Part shown: piece by piece, positions 55,780-64,000 of the stretch
Position numbering within the stretch: position 1 is the first letter of the stretch
How the letters are laid out: each line of letters starts with the position of its first letter
Notes under the pieces: model-generated
What the model was told of the DNA's origin: nothing
The model's database searches: none
The model's input: only the letters and a program-made list of their open reading frames with translations
Position numbers and translations under genes: made by a program
Source: Thereva unica
Lineage: Eukaryota > Arthropoda > Insecta > Diptera > Therevidae
Assembly: GCA_949987705.1 (NCBI GenBank)
Contig: OX465281.1
Coordinates: 99,480,326 to 99,544,325, forward strand
Direction of reading: 5' to 3'
DNA: 64,000 bases

Positions 55780-56160
55780 ATACCGTTAGGTCTACGGTGG
55801 CCATCTCATGAGCTCGAATTACGTTTTCTCACAACCCCCTTGACATGGGTATCAAATGAAAGGGCATCATAAGTAGAATGCAAAGGGCTATGTCGTCAGA
55901 ACCATGGCAGCCATATCAAGAGGGCGGACTACCATTTTCTTCACAACCCCTTCAACATGGGTATCAAATGAAAGGGTATGGATAAGTAGAATGCAATAAG
56001 CAATGTAGTATCATCAATATATCGTTAGGTCCATGGCGGCTATCTTAAGAGGGCGGACTACCATTTTCTTTACAACCTTCTCGACATGGGTATCAGATGA
56101 AAGGGTATCATAAAAAGAATATATTAAGCTATATAGTGTACTTAATAAACCGAAAGATCT
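55780..56160. repeat. About 125-bp tandem repeat, three units
   Basis: Units share GACATGGGTATCAAATGAAA and GAGGGCGGACTACCATTTTC, with about 80-90% apparent identity. A single diverged unit sits at 38275-38360. The GGTATCAAATGAAAG motif recurs in many arthropod repeats. Confidence 0.8.
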
Positions 56161-56208
56161 TCAAAATCGATTGCAAAATTTCACACACAAAACTAAAAGG
56201 CTGAAACT

Positions 56209-57694
56209 AATTATTTAGATGAAAACTAGTTGGGATGTGGGTTCGACCCTTTCGGTCCACACGATCAACTTCCCAGTATGATGGATGTTGAATATATGAT
56301 TGGATATTTTAATAATAAATGAACAATAGGAAATATAGAATATATCCATAATACCGAGAATTTGTCACAATTATTTATCAATATTTTCGCTAAAATGTCA
56401 AACTAAATGTGCGCACTTACAAGATTAGGATGACGAAAATGTATATAAAAATGATGTATTAATGTTTTTCGGCACCGCAATGAAGTCGATATAGTTTTTA
56501 GTTCGCGCGGTATCGTGCAGGTACAAAAATCACTTAAGTCATTTAAACCAAAAACCGCTGGACCGAATTGTATAAAAATCTTTTCATATTATATTGTCGC
56601 TAATACGCTTCGAACGGCACCTCAAGTAAGTCAATATCTTTCGAGGTTCGGGCGATATCATGCAGGTACAAAAATCACTTACGCCGCTTAAACAAAAAAA
56701 CGGATGGACCGAATTTTATGAAAATCTTTTCAGATCATATTTTGGTTAATACTCTTCGAACGGCACGTCAACTAAGTCGATATCTTTATAGTTCGCGCGA
56801 TATCGTGCAGGTACAAAAATCACTTAAGTCATTTAAACCAAAAAACCGCTGGACCGAATATTATAAAAATCTTTTCAGATTATATTGTCGCTAATACGCT
56901 TCGAATGGCACCTCAAGTAAGTCAATATCTTTCGCGGTTCGGGCGATATCATGCAGGTACAAAAATCACTTACGTCGCTTAAACAAAAAAACGGCTGGAC
57001 CGAATTTCATGAAAATCTTTTCAGATCATATTTCGGTTAATACGCTTCGAACGACACCTCAACGAAGTCGATATCAGTTTTGGTTCTCGCGATATCGTGC
57101 AGGAAAAAATGACCACATCCGTACGCACATACACACACACACACACATACTTCCTCCCAATTTTTTGCTTAAAATGCTCCTGGGACCTTGAAAGATGAAA
57201 ATACGTTGAAATTTTCGATTTCGATTTTCGGACCGATTACAATAACTTCCTATACTGGGAAGTTAATAACTTTTTGATATGCCACGTTTTTAAAACGAAC
57301 TAAAAAGTATAAAATAACTTCTCCTAGCCCGATTTAGACCCTTAAACATATTCCTAACACAGATGAACAAATGAAAATTTGTGATTGTGAATTTGTAATA
57401 GCTATGAAAATATTTGTAAGATTTTAAACGAAAAACGTGGGGCTTATACATGATTGATGGGAATGATTTCTCAACCCAGCTACTCTACACTCCTTACTAT
57501 TGTCTATAGCATGCGCCCCACGGTTTTTTCATAGTTATTACAAATTCACCATCACAAATTTTCAGGACTATCTGAATGTTGTTAGGAATATGTTTGAGGT
57601 TCTAAATCTGTATGGGGGTAGGACAAATTATTTTAAACTTTTTAGTTCGCTTTAAAAACGTGACATATCAAAAAAAAATTTCATCTAAATAATT
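56209..57694. mobile_element. Palindromic MITE interrupted by element Z
   Basis: AATTATTTAGATGAAA at 56209-56224 pairs with its exact inverse at 57679-57694. Removing the Z insertion leaves a roughly 440-bp palindrome whose arms include TTTTTGATATG.CACGTTTTT, TTTAGTTCG and CATATTCCTAACA with their inverses. The centre is near 57470. Non-coding. Confidence 0.75.
56225..57269 (+). mobile_element. HINE-like element Z, copy 2
   Basis: Starts ACTAGTTGGGATGTGGGTTC. Subterminal inverted pair AACTTCCCAGTAT (56267-56279) and ATACTGGGAAGTT (57252-57264). Ends TTAATAA. Between them are about four units of 144-148 bp with GTGCAGGTACAAAAATCACT and CTTTTCAGATYATATT, and a CA microsatellite near the 3' end. 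Subterminal repeats, central tandem units, a microsatellite and insertion next to an A/T run match non-autonomous Helentrons. It inserted inside the left arm of the palindromic MITE. Confidence 0.8.
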
Positions 57695-57852
57695 ATTATT
57701 ATAAAACTTAATCGCGGGTTTTCTAGAATTTTGTTTAACATTCCAATTCCCTATAAAATATCGAATTGACAGTTAAAGTAACAACTCAGTTGAAGCGTTT
57801 GTGTGTTGTGATATCAACTCCGATATCATAACACAAGATAAAAATAAACAAA

Positions 57853-58899
57853 ACTAGTTGGGATGAGGGTTCGACCCTTTCGGTCCACACGCTCAACTTC
57901 CCAGTATGATGGATGTTGAATATTATGATTGGATATTTTAATAATAAATGAACAATAGGCAATTGTAGAATATATGTATAATACCGAGAATTTGTCACAA
58001 TTGTTTATCAATATTTTCGCTAAAATGTCAAACTAAATGTGCGCACTTACAAGATTAGGATGACGAAAATGTATATAATATTGATGTATTAATGTTTTTC
58101 GGAACCTCAATGAAGTCGATATAGTTTTTAGTTTGCGCGGTATCGTGCAGGTACAAAAATCACTTAAGTCATTTACACCAAAAAACCGCTGGACCGAATA
58201 TTATAAAAATCTTTTCAGATTATATTGTCGCTAATACGCTTCGAACGGCACCTCAAGTAAGTCAATATCTTTCGTGGTTCGGGCCATATCGTGCAGGTAC
58301 AAAAATCACTTACGTCGCTTAAACAAAAAAATGGCTCGACCGAATTTTATCAAAATCTTTTCAGATCATATTTTGGTTAATACTCTTCGAACGGCAGGTC
58401 AACTAAGTCGATATCTTTTATAGTTCGCGCGATATCGTGCGGGTGCAAAAATCACTTAAGTCATTTAAACCAAAAAACCGCTGGACCGAATATTATAAAA
58501 ATCTTTTCAGATTATATTGTCGCTAATACGCTTCGAACGGCACCTCAAGTAAGTCAATATCTTTCGTGGTTCGGGCGATATCGTGCAGGTACAAAAATCA
58601 CTTACGTCGCTTAAACAAAAAAACGGCTCGACCGAATTTCATGAAAATCTTTTCAGATCATATTTCGGTTAATACGCTTCGAGCGACACCTCAACGATGT
58701 CGATATCAGTTTTGGTTCGCGCGATATCGTGCAGGAAAAAATGACCACATCCGTACGCACATACACACACACACACATACTTCCTCCCAATTTTTTGCTT
58801 AAAATGCTCCTGGGACCTTGAAAGATGAAAATACGTTGAAATTTTCGATTTCCATTTTCGGACCGATTACAATAACTTCCTATACTGGGAAGTTAATAA
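57853..58899 (+). mobile_element. HINE-like element Z, copy 3
   Basis: Almost identical in layout to copy 2 (1,047 versus 1,045 bp), with the same termini, four 146-bp units and CA microsatellite. The two copies lie 583 bp apart in the same orientation. Differences are scattered substitutions, e.g. GGGATGAGGG in place of GGGATGTGGG. Confidence 0.8.
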
Positions 58900-59600
58900 A
58901 ACCAAGTAAAACCTAAAAATGCATAACATGCATTTTTATCTTAAATAATAAAAAACACCCGACACCTCAGTCAGAGAACCAAGTAATCTACGTCAAGGGG
59001 ATTCCGACCCATGATCATCGCGCGCACTTATGACTCAACTGCAAGACGCCGATTATGGCTCACTTGCGCATGCAAGTGACCCATGTCATTGCACAGCCAG
59101 TAAATCAAGTCTTCGACCCTTTACTATGTCAACTGTGACTTGAAAAATTGTATGTAAACAAAGTATGAAAGTATTCGCGGAGTTGGGAAATGACTCATTG
59201 ACCTAAAAACATATGCGTTCTGCTGAGGTTTGAATGTGGTATGGTTGAGCGATGGATATTGGATAAACCAAAGTCCATCCCTTATGCACTGGAAAATCCT
59301 CACTTTTTAGTTTAAGAAAGTGTATAAATATCCTAAGCAAAAATGTTAAATGCGGAGCGAAGTAAATTGGGAATTACATTACAAAGAAAACAATAGAAAT
59401 AACAACCAAAATCGTCAAATGCCATATCGAAATAAGAGAGTATACATGGCAGAACTCCAGGGAAACGAAGAGAACCCCGAAACCAACGATGAAATGTTAT
59501 AAACGGTCACTCGGGGCAAACAGTAACCAACAAATCAGAAATCAAAGAATACCACATAAACTTAACAGAAAATAACTGCGGAACAACAAACTACATACGA
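58900..59600. other. Unassigned DNA and possible gypsy leader
   Basis: A GC-richer stretch at 58970-59110 could be LTR sequence of the gypsy fragment that follows, but no TG...CA pair or second copy is seen. Asn/Arg-rich frame pieces (RNNNQNRQMPYRNKR) near 59395 look like a gag C-terminus. Confidence 0.35.
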
Positions 59601-60579
59601 TTAAGGACAAATGAGAACAAGGTATTGAGCCTATTAATTGACACAGGTGCAGACATATCAATATGCAAGATAGGTAATACACATGCAATAAATACGGAGG
59701 AATACTGCAGACTCACAGGCATAACAGAACAAAAACGGAAACATTGGGTACAACTACATGAAAATTTAAGCTACAAGATGAAATAATTAGGCACAAAGTG
59801 CAAGTAGTAAATGATGACTTCGCAACAGCAACAAATGGCATACTTGGACGTGATTTTTTTAGGAGATTCCTCACCAACATAGATTACCGCACGATTACAT
59901 TTTCGATTAACACAAACCACACTGAATACATACTGCCAATCGAAACAAGGATCTATCAAATTAAAATACCACCTAGATCAGAGATAATACACCCAATAAA
60001 CATAAAGATAATGCAAGACAGCCTAGTATGTAGCAAACAAATAAATAAGAACATATTGATAGCCAACACAATAATACCAGCGAAAGGCACCCAGCATATA
60101 CGACTGTTAAACACATCCGACAATGAAAATACGATCAATGCAAGTGAACTAAATCGAGATGTAAAACCAATAAGCAAATTCTACAAATTAAGGACAGTAA
60201 AAAGAAAATCAGCTGAAAGATGGGATAAACTAAAGGAAATACTGAAAATTGTTACAAGAGACAAGAAAGCCAAATATACAATAGAAGAAATATGCAGAGA
60301 ATTCCAGGACATATTTACAAACAACGGACAATAATCCAGTATACATAAAGAACTATAGGCTATCGCATACACAATACGAAGAAATCAACAAACAAGTACA
60401 GGATTTATTAGACAAAGATGTCATCGAACACTCGACCAGCCCTTAACTCGCCACTACTGATACTACCAAAACACAGCGAGGATGATACGAAAAAGTGGAG
60501 ACTAGTAGTTGACTACAGGCTACTAAATAAAAAATTAGTAAACGACAAATTTCCACTTACAAGATTAAAAGACGTATTG
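59601..60579 (+). pseudogene. Gypsy-type protease-RT fragment
   Basis: One frame gives NKVLSLLIDTGADISICKIG (aspartic protease DTGA). After a stop and shift near 59785 it continues VVNDDFATATNGILGRDFFR (flap and ILG motif), then a long linker (to 60334). A stop and frame changes follow, then the start of RT: YRLSHTQYEEINKQVQDLLD, DVIEHS, SPLLILPKH, KKWRLVVDYRLLNKKL and FPLTRLKDVLA. It ends abruptly at 60579, where a hAT-type terminus begins. It belongs to the 17.6/Gypsy side of Ty3/gypsy rather than CsRn1 by sequence feel. Inactive. Confidence 0.75.
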
Positions 60580-61842
60580 GCAGTGGCGGTTCCTCTTTGG
60601 AAGCAAAGGAAGCACTGCTTCCCTTGACCAAACAGGCAACTTCATAAAAATTAATTGGAATATATCAAGATTTATCAGAAGAAAAATCTCAATATATTTC
60701 CTCCTCTGGAAACACTAAGGATACAGTTTACAGATTTTTGTATACAAAATGTACAATTCAAATTTATTACACTACTGTATCCAAAGAGTAAAGCCTTGTC
60801 CACGATACATGGCAAGCGGCAGAGTGGCAAACACTAAAGTGCCTCTCGCCGCTCTTATCGTGCCCGCGGCCTTATACAACATGGGGAAGCTGTAATATAT
60901 CCAGCTTCTTTGCCACAGAAAATCAACGTGAAAACTCCAACACATTCATTTGATTGAACCCACACTCACGCAAAGGTTTGCATTGATACAGTACCCTCAG
61001 AAGCTGAGCTAAACGCAGCTTCTTCGGAACCGAACAGTGGGATATAGCAAGTCGAAGATAGAGAAAATTTCCATGTTCTCTTTGTTTTCTTGGTTTCGTT
61101 TTCTGGTAATGTTCTCGTTTCAATTAGGAACTAAATTTACTCTTGCAAATTTGCTTCGAAATTTGTTGGAGACTCTTAAAATATGAATTTTCGTTTATTG
61201 CATATTGACTGAAGAAAAAAGAGGTCGAAGATAAGTGGAATTTCTCTTTATTTATTGGTTATTCTATTGGGGTGGCAGGAGACGTTTATTGAAAATAAGC
61301 TGATACTTTGTAGCTTCCATTATATTTTTTATGATTCTTTTTAAAGTTGATTTAAAGGGATAGAGAATATTTTTATGAATTACATTTCTGAGCTCGGGTT
61401 GCCTGAAGTCTTTTTTTGCAGGAAGATTGTAATTATGATGAGCGAAGCTTACAAAAGAAAATAGGGGCGTAGGTAGGGTTTTATTATTACTATCTTTTAT
61501 AGATTTTGAGCCAAAATTATGCATTTGCAAGAAAATTTAAATGAGCTCAAAGTAGTAGTTGCAGTATTTCAACAGCTTTTTTTAGACGATTTAATTATCA
61601 ACAGAATCTGAAAAAAAAGACGCAAAATGCCCTCTAGCGGCGAAATTATTTCGAAAAACTGCAAAACCACGATTGTCGATTCGTATAGCATTCGATATAC
61701 TTAACTAGAAACTGGTAACAATTTGTTATGTTTTGCTTATCGGATTCCACTATATGTTATTTTTCAGTTAAGGCCTTCGATACTTTAACTTTTATCGTTC
61801 GCCTTGCGCATTGCTTCCCTTATCCTGAACATTACGAACCGC
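60580..61842. mobile_element. Probable hAT element
   Basis: Left terminus CAGTGGCGGTTCCTCTTTGG, with AGGAAGCACTGCTTCC next. The right part holds GCATTGCTTCCCTTATCCTG and CGAACCGCCAC, the expected inverse, but the last bases (CA instead of TG) are mutated. No matching 8-bp duplication could be found outside. Interior without transposase. An imperfect inverted repeat at about 60792-60872 (AAGCCTTGTCCACGATA / TATCGTGCCCGCGGCCTT) may be a further MITE. Confidence 0.55.
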
Positions 61843-62028
61843 CACACATAGGAGTATTTGACTTCGAAATCCGGACAAAAATATTTCTTTATCCAAAACA
61901 TCTTAGAATTATATAATCAACTCTATTTTGGTTAATAATGTTAATACAGTCACGAGGTTTCAACAAAAACTGAACATAGTAGTATAATAACATAACATTT
62001 ATTAAAAAAAAATTAAAAACAAATAAAA
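61843..62028. other. Spacer
   Basis: No recognised feature. Confidence 0.4.
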
Positions 62029-64000
62029 TTATTCTGTTGATCCCATCCACGGTTCACCCGAAGGCTTTACTGCCTCCTCTGCTGGGTCTTCATCATCAAA
62101 TGAATCTGATTGACTCACTTTTTCAGCGGGAAGGAGCATTTCGACAGTTTCTTTGAGGAATAATTTTGTTGTCTTTTTCGGAGCAGGTCTCATGCCAGTT
62201 ATTAAAGGATCCGAGCTTAGTAGAAGTCTATTTATGACATCAAGATTGCAAGACTCCCGGCTGAACTTCCGAGCGTAATTTTGACGGTACAACCGAAAGT
62301 GCTTATTTCTAGCCGCAGCGGCTTCTTCTGACATCATTCCTATGGGCAACAAAGCTTTTTCATTTACAATGTAAGAGTATTTTGTGGAGAGTGGGTGTCA
62401 TGGGATGCCAAGGATATAGCCCCACATACAGTTTCGCTGTATCTGAGCAGAATAGTTCAAATTTTTTTGTGTCTATTTTGTAACTGGTAGTTTTATTGGT
62501 AAGTTTCCAAAATTACTTTTAAGCGATATATGAGGCCAGAATCTACACCGGTTATTGCTGCTGAGATCTCATGATCCGCAAAAAATCTTCTACTAGTATT
62601 GCCATCATTACTGTTCCCACAACCAACCTTAGGAACATCTACTATTAGACCCAACTTGCTTCGAAATTCCTCTTGTATCTCCTTTTTTTGTTGCACTATT
62701 TCTTTATCATTTTTAATCCTTAATTGCCATTTTTTGACAGGCAATTTATATCCAAGATGAAGCACTGGCTTCAAACAATCTTATTCTCGCGTGCAAAGTT
62801 GACAACCCAAACTTCAAGGCCTCTTCATTTATTGGCATTCTCAATGATAAATTATTAAAATCCTTGGATGTGCCCCACAAATATAACATTTCATCGTGGA
62901 TTTAGTGCCAGTTGCAGCGTTGCACACTTTGGCATCAATCATTGTGAACATCAACACATGTTTTACCAAAAATGTTAAGTTGGTTTGTGTAATTTGGGTA
63001 GCTTCTAATAAATTTATTTTATTTTCCATATAACTGATTTCGTCTTTTGTGATATCTGCTGTTTCTTTTACAAATCTTATGCGAATGGGCCGGCAATATC
63101 TTGGAGAGGAAGGCAATGGGTTTTGCCATACTATTTTTTTTTCTTGGCTAGAATATAGTTGTAAAGGGACAAATGAACTTTGAAATATATTCGAATCGGA
63201 ATCGGCGTTATTTACAAATTTTTGCTTGAATGTTGCTTGCTGCGATCTGTCGCACCCCCACTTGCACATCAAAGTTAGTGTCCTTCTTTCCTCATCATTC
63301 AAATTTTGAACAACTTCATGCAAAGATAGCAGAAGTCGAGAGGCTGTGTGATTTAGAACTGCCTGGAGGAAAACTTCCGCACAAGTAGCGGTGATTCTAT
63401 AAGATTGTTGCACAGGATAACACTCTTTTTTAGTATTTTTTAAAATTGTATAATATGGATAATATGATTTATTGGAGTTTCTAATTATCTCATATTGTTT
63501 TCTGGAAAGACCAGCTTCCACAAACATAGACACCGGTGTTATCGCTGCTTTTGCTCCTTCTGACTTACAATGAGCGCTTTCCTATATTTTTGTGCACGTT
63601 TTGGAGATTGACTTAAGTCCTTTAACACATTTGAAGCATCAGTCTTTCCTTCACTTCGCAACTTTACATGAGCGGCAAAAGTCAACTCATCAGAGGTCAT
63701 TTCTTTGCGAACTTTTTCTGTTTTTCTTCTTTTACTTCGCTCGCTGACATCATTAAAGGATTTCTGTGGGCGTCCAGGGGCAGATATGGCTTGTGGTAAT
63801 TCAAAAGTCCCTTGTAACCAAGAGTGATTTTTTTTAAGGAAAACATCTTCTACATAATGCGAAGCGATCATCTAGCCTTTATTTTTGATTTAAGTTTTGA
63901 TAATTTATTTTTAACTTGTTCCCTTTGATTCTCACAATAATTTTGGGCATTCAATAAGGAATTTGCGGCATAGTTAATTTTTTTGTTTATGTCGTAGTCA
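62029..64000 (-). pseudogene. RAG1/Transib/Chapaev-like DDE transposase, decayed
   Basis: Minus-strand pieces in order: a basic N-terminal region (NYCENQREQVKNKLSKLK, then PGRPQKSFNDVSERSKRRK); GLSRKQYEIIR; AEVFLQAVLNHTASRLLLSL; MCKWGCDRSQQ (candidate first Asp); SFVPLQL; WQNPLPSSPRYCRPIRIRFV; FTMIDAKVCNA (candidate second Asp); MKCYICGA (zinc CxxC); FGLSTLHARIRLFE; LHLGYKLPVKKWQLR; LGLIVDVPKVGCGNSNDGN, then TSRRFFAD; and LPIGMMSEEAAAARNKHFRL (candidate Glu) with YARKFSRE. This order parallels the RAG1 core (ESCDG, CKPL, GYDEK, YICTLC, NGN.AR, EGNESGNK.FRR), which is known to derive from Transib-type transposases. At least five frameshifts and several stops make it inactive. It runs off the right edge. 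Confidence 0.7.

Noticed and set aside
56460..57110. Evenly spaced 146-bp repeats considered as a regulatory array
   Set aside because: The same array occurs inside each Z element copy, so it is part of the transposon.

Overview
The window is eukaryotic, AT-rich nuclear DNA, most likely from an insect with a repeat-laden genome. It has spliced exons with GT-AG borders, tRNA-derived SINEs, and gypsy, LINE, hAT, Tc1/mariner, PIF-like and Helitron-like (Helentron) elements. I could not narrow the species further from sequence alone.

Only one host gene is evident: a plus-strand Sp1/Sp3/Sp4-type zinc-finger transcription factor, the Spps-like gene of insects. Its coding exons run from about 17.8 kb (possibly 17.44 kb) to 54,987. 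Eleven exons join in a consistent reading frame: 17818-17934, 18098-18379, 38757-38888, 38950-39082, 39408-39773, 39946-40151, 40205-40615, 40675-41221, 42884-43071, 43136-43447 and 54880-54987. The first part encodes Gln/Asn/Thr-rich activation-type sequence. A Buttonhead box and finger 1 follow in the exon ending at 41221, fingers 2 and 3 in 42884-43071, and an acidic tail in the last exon. A likely non-coding first exon ends at a strong splice donor at 4779/4780. The N-terminal exon is uncertain because in-frame stops lie just upstream of 17818.

The rest of the window is transposon debris, mostly in three introns. Intron 4780-17431 carries small MITEs, SINE relics, a LINE scrap and a PIF-like element split by a TA-flanked MITE. 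Intron 18380-38756 carries Helentron remnants with an EEP endonuclease and a Rep fragment. These are broken by a hAT element (8-bp target duplication, itself containing a 1.1 kb palindrome) and by a symmetrical Tc1 element. The same intron has three SINEs, a tandem pair of MITEs, a HINE-like element and a LINE fragment. Intron 43448-54879 carries a minus-strand CsRn1-type gypsy element, two 8-bp-duplication insertions inside it, and a 3.1 kb foldback hAT containing a 118-bp minisatellite.

Downstream of the gene (55.0-64.0 kb) lie the 3'UTR, a tandem array, and two HINE-like copies with 146-bp internal repeats, one of which sits inside a palindromic MITE. A gypsy protease/RT fragment follows, cut off at a hAT-like terminus. 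A decayed minus-strand transposase, which I read as RAG1/Transib/Chapaev-like, runs off the right edge. Most insertions can be ordered in time from their target-site duplications and nesting.
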